Shown one piece after another: positions 25,263 through 33,205 of a stretch of 53,623 nt of DNA (positions are counted from its first letter, which is position 1; each line of letters begins with the position of its first letter). A program made the translations under genes and the position numbers. The DNA is taken from the NCBI GenBank assembly GCA_017483805.1, contig JAFUUL010000146.1, forward strand, positions 1-53,623, read 5' to 3'. Source of the DNA: Prevotella sp. GTDB lineage: Bacteria > Bacteroidota > Bacteroidia > Bacteroidales > Bacteroidaceae. Below the pieces are notes generated by a model, which was not told where the DNA came from, searched no databases, and saw only the letters and a list, made by a program, of their open reading frames with translations.

Positions 25263-25334
25263 GTGAAATCATACGTTTTAGGTATTGCGAGAACGGTGGA
25301 ATCACCGTACCTTTGCAGCAAAAATTGTGTGTAG
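25263..25334 (+). CDS. Possible 23-residue GTG-start leader peptide
   Basis: GTG at 25263 has an excellent AAGGAG ribosome-binding site 7 bases upstream and opens MKSYVLGIARTVESPYLC, ending SKNCV with TAG at 25332-25334, two bases before the receptor's GTG start in another frame. It may be a translated leader coupling the riboswitch to the receptor gene, or chance. Confidence 0.3.
   Translation: MKSYVLGIARTVESPYLCSKNCV
25284..25315 (+). promoter_or_regulatory. Second promoter downstream of the plus-strand riboswitch
   Basis: ATTG at 25284-25287 and TACCTTTG at 25308-25315, spacer 20 bases, ending 20 bases before the receptor GTG at 25336. It would produce mRNA lacking the riboswitch. Confidence 0.5.
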
Positions 25335-25335
25335 A

Positions 25336-27549
25336 GTGAATCATATCCTGCGTTTCGCTGGTAGCGGTCGGCATGGCCGGTCGGCTGCCATGCTGGCAGT
25401 TCTGCTGTGTCTGCTGGCTGCCGGCACAGCCCTTGGCCAGAAGCCACGGAGGAGCCAGATGAAGGACTCCGTCGCACTGGCCAACGTGACCGTGACCGGC
25501 AAGAGCAAGACCCAGCGCCTGCGCGAGGGGGCTCTGGCCGTCAATGCCATCGACATCCGCTCGCTGGTCAACACGCTGACCAGCCTCAACAGCATCGTAG
25601 ACCGCACAGCCGGCGTGAAGGTGAGGGAAGAGGGCGGCGTGGGCTCCGACTTCGACCTTAGCATCAACGGTATGTCGGGCAACTCGGTGCGCTACTTCCT
25701 GGACGGCGTTCCGCTTGATGTCAAAGGCACCGGCGTGACGCTGGCCAACCTGCCCGTCAACATGATAGACCACGTGGAGATCTACAAGGGCGTAGTGCCC
25801 ACCTATCTGAGCACCGACGCGCTGGGCGGAGCCATCAACATCGTGACACACCGCAAGCGTCAGAACTATCTGGACGCTTCCTATGGCATGGGCTCATACC
25901 ACACCCATCGTGCCGATCTCAGCGCACAGTACGTGTTGAAGAGCGGACTAACCCTACGCCCCACGCTGGGGGTGAACTACTCCAAGAACGACTACATGAT
26001 GCACGGCGTGGAGGTGTGGGACGAGGACAGCCGCCGCTATGTGCCGAGCGACCGCCGCCGCTTCCACGATGACTACCTCTCGCTGCTGGGCCAACTGGAG
26101 GTGGGCGTGACAGACAAGCCCTGGGCAGATGCCTTCTTCGTGTGCGCGTCATATAATAAGGTGGACAAGGAACTGCAGACCAATCAGGTGCAGAGCAAGG
26201 TCATCGGCATGGCCGAGCGCCAGATGGATGCCTGGAGCCTGTCGGCCCAGTACCAGAAACAAGACTTCCTACTGCAGGGCCTCAACGCCAGCCTGTCGCT
26301 ATCGCACACATGGGACAACTCGGTGACCGTAGACACGGCCTACCGCAAATACGACTGGAACGGCGACTACATCTACAGCGCACGCAACGAGATCAACGGC
26401 CGCGGCCGCTCCATGCGCCACTATCGCCGTCCGCTGACCGTGGGCCGTGCCGACCTGACCTACGACCTCACGCCACCCTTCAACCAACTGCAGACAGGCT
26501 TCTCTCACCAACTCAACCTGAGTTATGCCGTCAACCGCACGGGCAACGACCGCTGGGATGAGGCGGACAACACCTTCGACCCTGCCGACGATGCCGTGAC
26601 GAAGCACATCGTAGGGCTGACCTACAACCAGTCGCTGATGGACGAGCGGATGAGCAACACCCTCTTTGTGAAGGACTACATCAACCACATGAGCATCGAG
26701 CAGACCGACCTGCCATCGCTAACGGGATCGGGCGAGGTGATGGGCTCTACCACCAAGAACTACGTGGGCTACGGCCTGGGCACGCGTTTCCGGCTGGCAG
26801 ACGCCCTGCAGGTGAAGGCCTCCTATGAGCGCAGCGTCCGTCTGCCCCTGGCCCGCGAACTGCTGGGCAACGGCACCACCATCTATGCCAACGTGGCACT
26901 AGAGCCTGAGCAGAGCAACAACGTAAACCTGGGCCTCTTCGGCACGTGGCGGCCCGCCACCGGCCACACCGTCTACTATGAGGTGAACGGATTCCTGCGC
27001 TACGTGGACAACTACATACAGCCCGAACTGTCGGAGAAGGAGGGTATGCTGCAGTACACCAACGTGCCCGCCGTGCACATCAAGGGACTGGAGGGTGAGG
27101 TGCGCTACGACTGGCAGCAACGCCTACAAGTGGTGGCCAACATCAGTTGGCAGGATGCCCGTGACCGCCAGCGGCTGAAGTCTGACGGCAAGCCGTCGGT
27201 GACCTATAACAACCACGTGCCCAACCGCCCGTGGCTGTTCTCCAACATAGAGGCCCGCTACGCCTTTCCCCGCCTGCTGCGCCAGGACGACCGTCTGACC
27301 GTGGGCATAGATCATCAGTGGGTGCACTGGTTCTTCCTCTCCTGGGAGGGCTACGGCGCGCTCGACACCAAGGCGCGCATCCCCGAGAAGAGCATTATGG
27401 GTGCGCAGGCCACCTACTCCTGGGCCGACGGTCGCTACAATGTGTCGATTGACTGTCAGAACCTGCTGGACCAGACCGTCTACGACAACTACAAACTGCA
27501 GAAGCCCGGCCGGACGCTCTTTGCCAAGTTCAGAGTATTCTTACATTAA
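25336..27549 (+). CDS. TonB-dependent outer-membrane receptor
   Basis: About 737 residues from GTG 25336; an ATG at 25390 is the alternative. The N-terminus MNHILRFAGSGRHGRSA is followed by a signal helix (MLAVLLCLLAAGTALGQ). Plug: VTVTGKSKTQRLREGA, INGMSGNSVRYFLDGVPLD and VEIYKGVVPTYLSTDALGGA. The barrel ends in KFRVFLH. Different from the two minus-strand receptors in the plug loop, so it probably takes a different corrinoid or precursor. It is first in the plus operon under a cobalamin riboswitch. The upstream frame to 25285 begins with TTG and is unlikely. Confidence 0.9.
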   Translation: MNHILRFAGSGRHGRSAAMLAVLLCLLAAGTALGQKPRRSQMKDSVALANVTVTGKSKTQRLREGALAVNAIDIRSLVNTLTSLNSIVDRTAGVKVREEGGVGSDFDLSINGMSGNSVRYFLDGVPLDVKGTGVTLANLPVNMIDHVEIYKGVVPTYLSTDALGGAINIVTHRKRQNYLDASYGMGSYHTHRADLSAQYVLKSGLTLRPTLGVNYSKNDYMMHGVEVWDEDSRRYVPSDRRRFHDDYLSLLGQLEVGVTDKPWADAFFVCASYNKVDKELQTNQVQSKVIGMAERQMDAWSLSAQYQKQDFLLQGLNASLSLSHTWDNSVTVDTAYRKYDWNGDYIYSARNEINGRGRSMRHYRRPLTVGRADLTYDLTPPFNQLQTGFSHQLNLSYAVNRTGNDRWDEADNTFDPADDAVTKHIVGLTYNQSLMDERMSNTLFVKDYINHMSIEQTDLPSLTGSGEVMGSTTKNYVGYGLGTRFRLADALQVKASYERSVRLPLARELLGNGTTIYANVALEPEQSNNVNLGLFGTWRPATGHTVYYEVNGFLRYVDNYIQPELSEKEGMLQYTNVPAVHIKGLEGEVRYDWQQRLQVVANISWQDARDRQRLKSDGKPSVTYNNHVPNRPWLFSNIEARYAFPRLLRQDDRLTVGIDHQWVHWFFLSWEGYGALDTKARIPEKSIMGAQATYSWADGRYNVSIDCQNLLDQTVYDNYKLQKPGRTLFAKFRVFLH

Positions 27550-27581
27550 AACCAATAAACATCAAAATTCAACAAAGCATT

Positions 27582-28901
27582 ATGAAGAAACTGAGTTTTT
27601 ATCATTCCATGCTGGCCCTGCTGATGCTGACGGCCGGCTTCACCGCTTGTTCCGACGACGATAACGACAAGCCCAAGGAACCCGAAGTAGAAGTTGTGAC
27701 ACCCTACCACTTCGACATCACCATGACCGTGGGCAAGCACGGCGGCATGAACCGCGACAAGTCGCACCTGATGCAGAGTGTTGACAGCCTCAACGGCGGT
27801 TCCACCATCGACTTCAAGGGTGCCGGTGCCGAGATCTCCGACTACTCTATGGAGGTGATCAACCGCGGCAAGTACTACTACCAGGTGCCCAACTCCAACG
27901 ACCGCTTCGGCAAATATGAGTTCAAGCAGAACCAGTGGACGATAGTGCAGGAGCAGCCCTTCGTGAAGAACACCTTCAAGGCCCGCAACTACGCCCACGC
28001 ATGGCTCAACGACTCGGTGGTGGTGCTCGTGGCCGCCAACGGCGATGCCAACGGCATTATCTATACCAAACTGAACACCAACGACATGACCATCGCCGAC
28101 GAGGGCACGCTCGACATCAAGTTGGCCACCGGCGGCGACGTGGCCTACGACTCGTTCACCACCAGCGGCATCGTGGCCTATCGCCAGAGCGACGGCAAAC
28201 TGTTCTACTTCTACTATAACAAGAAGAAGGGCAAGACCTCTATGACCGCCACCAACGAACCCGCCTTCCACGTGGCCGTCATCGACGCCAAGACCATGCA
28301 GGTGGAGCAGGACAACATCAACACCGACCAGGTGGCCGAGATGGCCGGTTCGGCCTACGGCGAACTGCTGCAACAGACTGTGTTCTTCGATGAGAGCGAC
28401 AACCTCTACCTTGCCGCCTTCGACAAGACCGACATCGGCGAGGAGGGCAAACTGCTGCGCATCAAGAAGGGCGAGACCAACTTCGAGAAGGGCTACAACG
28501 GCTTCCCCCAGTCGGAGGGCAAACTGCTCACCGTGCAGTACCTGGGTGGCGGCAAGGTGTTCACCTATTCGCGCAACGACAAGGGCGGCAACGGCACGGC
28601 CATCGACTCCTACAGCCACTACTACAGCGTGGTAGACCTGAATGCCCAGACCCGCACCCGCATGGCCTTCGGCGGTAGCGTGATACCCTTCAGCAGCGGT
28701 CGCTTCTCGCAGCGCTCGGTCTTCGCACAGAAGGAGAACAAGGTCTACTTCGGCGTCAACACCGAGGAGGCCCAACCCCAGGTCTACATCTACGACGTGG
28801 CCACCGGCAGCGTGAGCGAGGGTGTAAAGATTGCAGAGGGCTACTACTTCGAGCAGATCCGCATCGTCGACGAGGACTCCTATACCGTGGTCAAGGAATG
28901 A
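27582..28901 (+). CDS. DUF4374-type surface lipoprotein
   Basis: 439 residues. Signal peptide with lipobox FTAC then SDDDNDKPKEPE, an acidic surface-export signal. The body matches the DUF4374 layout (YHFDITMTVGKHGGMNRDKS, TTSGIVAYRQSDGKLFYFYY, VYIYDVATGSVSEG), whose repeated four-strand units suggest a beta-propeller. In this position, between a receptor and a CbiK-like protein, it could be the surface ligand-binding partner of the receptor, as BtuG is for BtuB in Bacteroides; that role is inferred. Its stop overlaps the next gene by ATGA. Confidence 0.85.
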   Translation: MKKLSFYHSMLALLMLTAGFTACSDDDNDKPKEPEVEVVTPYHFDITMTVGKHGGMNRDKSHLMQSVDSLNGGSTIDFKGAGAEISDYSMEVINRGKYYYQVPNSNDRFGKYEFKQNQWTIVQEQPFVKNTFKARNYAHAWLNDSVVVLVAANGDANGIIYTKLNTNDMTIADEGTLDIKLATGGDVAYDSFTTSGIVAYRQSDGKLFYFYYNKKKGKTSMTATNEPAFHVAVIDAKTMQVEQDNINTDQVAEMAGSAYGELLQQTVFFDESDNLYLAAFDKTDIGEEGKLLRIKKGETNFEKGYNGFPQSEGKLLTVQYLGGGKVFTYSRNDKGGNGTAIDSYSHYYSVVDLNAQTRTRMAFGGSVIPFSSGRFSQRSVFAQKENKVYFGVNTEEAQPQVYIYDVATGSVSEGVKIAEGYYFEQIRIVDEDSYTVVKE

Positions 28902-29767
28902 AACGGACACTATCTACGATTGTAGTTTCTATCTGTCTCCTGTGCGTGGGGCTCCACGCACAGGAGATTTCGTCTGCCCCCGCCCTGCCTGACTCCACCG
29001 AGCGGACAGCCCTGCTGATGGTGCACTACGGGACTACCCATAACGATACCCGCAGCAAGACCATCGATGCCATCAACGAACGCGCCAGGTCGACATTCCC
29101 TGGTTGGGAGGTACGCGAGTGCTATCTCTCGCCGGTGGTCGTCAGTCGTCTGGCCGCACGGGGGGTGAAGAAGGATTTGCCCCTCGAAGCGCTGCTGCAG
29201 TTAAGAGCCGACGGCTATCGGCGCGTGAAGGTGCAACCTACCTGCATCATCGATGGCGAAGAGATGGAGGCACTGCGCCGCGACGTGGCCCGCACGGCAT
29301 CACTGTTTGACGAAGTGCGTGTAGGCCTTCCGCTGACCTATAGTGTCGACGACTGTAGGCTGGTGGCAAACATACTCGCAAGTCGCCACCCCGCCGATGC
29401 GCGGCAAAAACGGCATGTAGTCTTCGTGGGACACGGTTCATCTACGCCAGCCACCGCGCTCTACAGCCAGATGGACTATATGCTGAAGGCCGCCGGACAC
29501 ATGGCCCACCATGTTGCAACCATCGAGGGCTATCCCACCTTCGACACCTGTCTGGAGCAGTTGAAGGCGGCCAAGGCCAGACACATCGTTCTGGTGCCTT
29601 TCCTGTTTGTTGCCGGCAACCACGCCGTGAAGGACATCGCCGGCGAGTGGAGGCTGCGGCTGGAGCAAGAAGGCTTCGAGGTGGAGGTAGTGCTGGAGGG
29701 CTTGGGCGAAGTGCCTGAGATTCAAGAGATGTACATTGACCATATCAAATCACTTCAGAAGCCATGA
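28898..29767 (+). CDS. cbiK: Exported CbiK-like sirohydrochlorin cobaltochelatase
   Basis: 289 residues with a Sec signal peptide (TIVVSICLLCVGLHAQE). The mature protein has LLMVHYGTTHNDTRS, LPLEALLQLRADGYRRVKVQ, VFVGHGSSTPATALY, and VPFLFVAGNHAVKDIAGEW with the metal-binding His. It should insert cobalt into sirohydrochlorin, the first committed step of the anaerobic pathway. Export to the periplasm is unusual for a biosynthetic CbiK but known for periplasmic CbiK of Desulfovibrio. It is coupled by ATGA to both neighbours. Confidence 0.88.
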   Translation: MKRTLSTIVVSICLLCVGLHAQEISSAPALPDSTERTALLMVHYGTTHNDTRSKTIDAINERARSTFPGWEVRECYLSPVVVSRLAARGVKKDLPLEALLQLRADGYRRVKVQPTCIIDGEEMEALRRDVARTASLFDEVRVGLPLTYSVDDCRLVANILASRHPADARQKRHVVFVGHGSSTPATALYSQMDYMLKAAGHMAHHVATIEGYPTFDTCLEQLKAAKARHIVLVPFLFVAGNHAVKDIAGEWRLRLEQEGFEVEVVLEGLGEVPEIQEMYIDHIKSLQKP

Positions 29768-30468
29768 GCGGCAAGACTAACAAGCAGCCAGAGGTATCCT
29801 TTCTCTCCCTGGGCCCCGGCGATGCAGAACTGCTCACCGCCAAAGCCATCAGGCTGCTGCGGAAAGCCGATGTAGTGATGGTGCCTTCTACCGATAAGAA
29901 ATCGCGCGCTGCCGACATAGTTGGAGAGTGGTGCGATGAGTCCAGACTGGAGCCATTCCTCGTGCCGATGTCGAAGGACCGCAGGGCGGTGAAGGCGGTT
30001 TACGACGAGATGGCGGAACGCATCAAGGCACTCCGTTACCAGGGGCTTCAGGTCGTGGTGGCCGTGGAGGGCGACGTCAGCATCTATGCCTCTATCCACT
30101 ATGTGATGGACCGCTTACAGTCAGAAGGCATTCCCGTGGCGCAGTGCCCGGGCATACCTTCTTTCATTGCAGCCGCCGCCCACGCAGGACTCTCGCTGGT
30201 CAGCCAGCGGCAACGGCTGGTGGTCATCCCCGGCGATGCCGATGCCGAAGGGCTCTGGCAGTTGCTGCAGACTAACCATGTGGTGGTGGTGATGAAGTTG
30301 TCACAGTGTCGTCAGGCCCTGCGGGACTTACTACTACAACAGCCTGCCGTCGTGTGCCACTACTTCGAGAATCTGGGCACGCCCGATGTCTACTACACGA
30401 CCGACTCAGCGGAGATTCTGGCCCGTGAGATACCCTATTTCTCACTTTGTATCCTCTATCCTGCTTGA
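29764..30468 (+). CDS. cbiL: Precorrin-2/cobalt-factor II C20-methyltransferase
   Basis: 234 residues of the tetrapyrrole methylase family: N-terminal SLGPGDAELLTAKAIRLL, PSTDKKSRA, VVAVEGDVSIYASIHYVMDRL (GD-x-x-Y motif) and CPGIPSFIAAAAHAGLSLV. The first methylation after cobalt insertion. It overlaps the cbiK stop by ATGA. It ends 29 bases before the cbiA start, where a separate -7 box appears. Confidence 0.93.
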   Translation: MSGKTNKQPEVSFLSLGPGDAELLTAKAIRLLRKADVVMVPSTDKKSRAADIVGEWCDESRLEPFLVPMSKDRRAVKAVYDEMAERIKALRYQGLQVVVAVEGDVSIYASIHYVMDRLQSEGIPVAQCPGIPSFIAAAAHAGLSLVSQRQRLVVIPGDADAEGLWQLLQTNHVVVVMKLSQCRQALRDLLLQQPAVVCHYFENLGTPDVYYTTDSAEILAREIPYFSLCILYPA

Positions 30469-30485
30469 GTTTGCAGAAAAATCGT

Positions 30486-30493
30486 TATCTTTG
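30486..30493 (+). promoter_or_regulatory. -7 box for a nearly leaderless cbiA mRNA
   Basis: TATCTTTG ends five bases before the cbiA ATG (30498). Transcription would begin at or next to the start codon. The -33 box is weak. Confidence 0.55.
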
Positions 30494-30497
30494 CACC

Positions 30498-31775
30498 ATG
30501 ATTAAGAGTGCATTCATGATTGCAGCGCCATCCAGCGGCTCGGGCAAGACCACCATTGCCCGGGGGCTGATGGCGCTTTTCACTGAGAAAGGCTACAAGG
30601 TACAGCCCTTCAAGTGCGGGCCCGACTACATCGACACGAAGTTCCACGAGGCGGTGTGCGGTCGGCCGAGCGTCAATCTCGACACGTTTATGGCCACGCC
30701 GGAGCACGTCCGCGAACTCTTTGCCCACTATGCCCAGGAGGCTGACGTCTGTGTGGTCGAGGGCATGATGGGGCTCTTCGACGGCTACGACCGCGATCGC
30801 GGCTCGTCGGCTGAGATTGCCGCCACGCTGGGCCTGCCCGTCATTCTGGTGGTCGATGCCCGCAGCGCGGCCTACTCGGTGGCTCCGCTCCTGCAGGGAT
30901 TCTCCTCGTTCCGTCCCGATGTCCACATCGCGGGCGTCATATTCAATAAGGTGGGCTCCGAGCGGCACTACGCCATGCTCCGACAGGTGTGCGACGATCT
31001 CCGCCTGACCTGCTACGGCTACCTGCCGAAAGAGCAGTCGCTGGAGACGGGTTCACGCTACCTGGGCCTCGACTTTAGCGAAACGACGGAGAGCCGCGAA
31101 CTCATCGGTCTTTTAGAGACCCACGTCGAATGGCAGAGTTTGCTCCGTCCAAACTGGGAGTTTGCTCCGTCTAAACTCCCAGTTTGGACGAAGCAAACTC
31201 CCAGCGTGCTCGTAGCCCGCAATCAGGAGTCATTCTCCTTCCTCTATCAAGAGACGATAGACCGTTTCCGCGAGCCCCGATTCTTCGACCCAGAACAGGA
31301 TGTGCCGTCGTTCGATGGCATCGACCTGCTCTACCTGCCCGGCGGCTATCCCGAGAAGCATCTGGAGGCGCTGGTTGAAAACGAGGCGTGCCGCAAGGCT
31401 ATCCGGGCGTTTGCCGAACGGGGCGGACGCATCGTGGCCGAGTGTGGCGGCATGATGTATCTCTGCCGGAGCATCGTCACCGACACAGGCGACTATCCCA
31501 TGTGCGGCGTGCTGCCCTACTCCATCTCCGCCTGCAAGGCCGACCGAAGGCTCTCGCTGGGCTATCGCCGCTTCGTGCTCGACGGACAGGAGTATCGCGG
31601 CCATGAGTTCCACTACACGCAGTTCTTTGCTGAGCAAAGCGGCAAAGCCGAGCACTTGGGTGAGACGCCCCCATCCATCACCCAGGTCTACAATGCCAAG
31701 GGCGAGCCGGTCAGCACGCCCGTGCTTAAGTATAAGAATGTTTTAGCCAGTTATACCCACCTGTATCAGATATGA
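30498..31775 (+). CDS. cbiA: Cobyrinic acid a,c-diamide synthase
   Basis: About 425 residues: N-terminal P-loop domain MIAAPSSGSGKTTIARGLM, CGPDYID, VVEGMMGLFDG and ILVVDARSAAYS; C-terminal glutamine amidotransferase domain with YLPGGYPEKHLEALV and the catalytic cysteine in VAECGGMMYL; ending SYTHLYQI. It amidates the a and c side chains using ATP and glutamine. Start 30498 is used; the frame open to 30447 contains the -7 box. Residues about 214-234, in the inter-domain linker, come from a 27-bp inverted repeat (31137-31199). Confidence 0.96.
   Translation: MIKSAFMIAAPSSGSGKTTIARGLMALFTEKGYKVQPFKCGPDYIDTKFHEAVCGRPSVNLDTFMATPEHVRELFAHYAQEADVCVVEGMMGLFDGYDRDRGSSAEIAATLGLPVILVVDARSAAYSVAPLLQGFSSFRPDVHIAGVIFNKVGSERHYAMLRQVCDDLRLTCYGYLPKEQSLETGSRYLGLDFSETTESRELIGLLETHVEWQSLLRPNWEFAPSKLPVWTKQTPSVLVARNQESFSFLYQETIDRFREPRFFDPEQDVPSFDGIDLLYLPGGYPEKHLEALVENEACRKAIRAFAERGGRIVAECGGMMYLCRSIVTDTGDYPMCGVLPYSISACKADRRLSLGYRRFVLDGQEYRGHEFHYTQFFAEQSGKAEHLGETPPSITQVYNAKGEPVSTPVLKYKNVLASYTHLYQI
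31137..31199. repeat. In-frame inverted repeat inside cbiA
   Basis: The arm AGTTTGCTCCGTCCAAACTG plus GGAGTTT (31137-31163) and its inverted copy at 31173-31199 differ at one base; the loop is 9 bases. It encodes about LLRPNWEFAPSKLPVWTKQT between the ATPase and amidotransferase domains. Confidence 0.9.
31636..31655. repeat. 20-bp word in cbiA shared with the tRNA-Leu downstream flank
   Basis: AAAGCGGCAAAGCCGAGCAC occurs here (coding QSGKAEH) and again at 50858-50877. It contains the small hairpin CGGC-AAA-GCCG and is preceded here by CTTTGC-TGA-GCAAAG. Confidence 0.9.
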
Positions 31776-33205
31776 ATAAATTGCATCCTGTGATGCTGGC
31801 CGGAACGGGCAGCGACGTCGGCAAGAGCGTGCTGGCTACGGCCCTCTGCCGCATCTTCCGTCAGGACGGCTACCGCCCTGCCCCCTTTAAGGCGCAGAAC
31901 ATGGCCCTCAACTCCTACGCTACGCCCGAGGGGCTGGAGATAGGCCGTGCGCAGGCCGTTCAGGCCGAGGCCGCAGGCATCCCCTGCCACACGGACATGA
32001 ATCCCCTGCTGCTCAAGCCCCAGAGCGACCACACCAGTCAGGTGGTGCTCAACGGCAAGCCGATAGGCAACAGGGATGCGTATGATTATTGGAGGAGGGG
32101 CGAGAAGACGGGCATCGACTTCCGTCAGGAGGTCTGTTCGGCCTTCGACCGTCTGGCCAGCCGCTACTGCCCCATCGTCATGGAGGGTGCGGGCAGCATC
32201 TCGGAGATCAACCTGCGCGACCACGACCTGGTGAACCTGCCGATGGCACGCCACGCTGGGGCGAAGGTCATTCTGGTGGGCGACATCGACCGCGGCGGCG
32301 TCTTCGCCTCCGTCTACGGCAGCATCGCCCTGCAGAGCGAGGAGGACCGCCGACTCATTCGGGGCATTATCATCAACAAGTTCCGCGGCGACCTGCGGCT
32401 CTTCGACGAGGGCCGCCGGATGCTGGAGGACATCTGCGGCGTGCCCGTGCTGGGCGTCGTACCTTATTATAAGGATATCCATATCGAGGAAGAGGACTCG
32501 GTAAGCCTGGAACAGAAACGGCGCCAATGGGCCGAGGGCAAGGTGAACGTGGCCGTGGTGCTGCTGCGACACATCTCTAACTTCACCGACTTCGACACGC
32601 TGGAGCGCGACCCGCGCGTGAACCTCTTCTATACCAACAACACCTCCGACATCCAGCGGGCCGACATCATCATCCTGCCTGGCACTAAAGCCACGCTGGA
32701 CGACCTGCTGGAACTGCGCCGCAACGGCTGTGCACAAGCCATCCTTCGGGCTCACCGCGAGGGCAAGACGGTGGTGGGCATCTGCGGCGGCTATCAGATG
32801 CTGGGCCAGACCGTCAGCGACCCCGACGGCATCGAAGGCTCGGTGATGACGCTGCCAGGCCTGGGCCTGCTGCCCATCCACACCACCATGTCTGTCGAGA
32901 AGACCACCCGCCAGGTCACCTTCACGTTTGACGGACAGGAGTGCCGCGGCTACGAGATTCACCAGGGTGTCAGCGACACCGACCAGTCCATCCTGCAAGG
33001 CGACCATTGCATCGGCACCTATATCCACGGCTTCCTGGACAATGCGCCTGTCATCAACCATCTGCTGAAGGACAAAGCGAGCAGCAACATACCCATGCAG
33101 AGTTTCGCCGCCTTCAAGGAAGAACAATACGACAAGTTGGCCGCCCATGTCCGCCAGTACGTGGACATCGACCGCCTCTACCAGATCATGCAAAGCGATG
33201 ACTAA
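31772..33205 (+). CDS. cbiP: Cobyric acid synthase
   Basis: 477 residues, normal for CbiP/CobQ: N-terminal VMLAGTGSDVGKSVLATALC, FKAQNMALNSYATPEG, VILVGDIDRGGVFASVYGS and PGTKATLDDL; glutamine amidotransferase part GICGGYQMLGQ; ending GTYIHGFLDN. It amidates the b, d, e and g side chains. It overlaps cbiA by ATGA and cbiB by eight bases. No repeat insertion was noticed in this gene. Confidence 0.97.
   Translation: MNKLHPVMLAGTGSDVGKSVLATALCRIFRQDGYRPAPFKAQNMALNSYATPEGLEIGRAQAVQAEAAGIPCHTDMNPLLLKPQSDHTSQVVLNGKPIGNRDAYDYWRRGEKTGIDFRQEVCSAFDRLASRYCPIVMEGAGSISEINLRDHDLVNLPMARHAGAKVILVGDIDRGGVFASVYGSIALQSEEDRRLIRGIIINKFRGDLRLFDEGRRMLEDICGVPVLGVVPYYKDIHIEEEDSVSLEQKRRQWAEGKVNVAVVLLRHISNFTDFDTLERDPRVNLFYTNNTSDIQRADIIILPGTKATLDDLLELRRNGCAQAILRAHREGKTVVGICGGYQMLGQTVSDPDGIEGSVMTLPGLGLLPIHTTMSVEKTTRQVTFTFDGQECRGYEIHQGVSDTDQSILQGDHCIGTYIHGFLDNAPVINHLLKDKASSNIPMQSFAAFKEEQYDKLAAHVRQYVDIDRLYQIMQSDD

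Noticed and set aside
24809-25339. 176-codon plus frame across the riboswitch region
   Set aside because: It runs through both cobalamin riboswitches and the divergent promoters, which are functional RNA/DNA; the protein has no motif.
27546-28910. 454-codon frame opposite the DUF4374 lipoprotein
   Set aside because: Antisense composition, while the forward frame has signal peptide, lipobox and family motifs.
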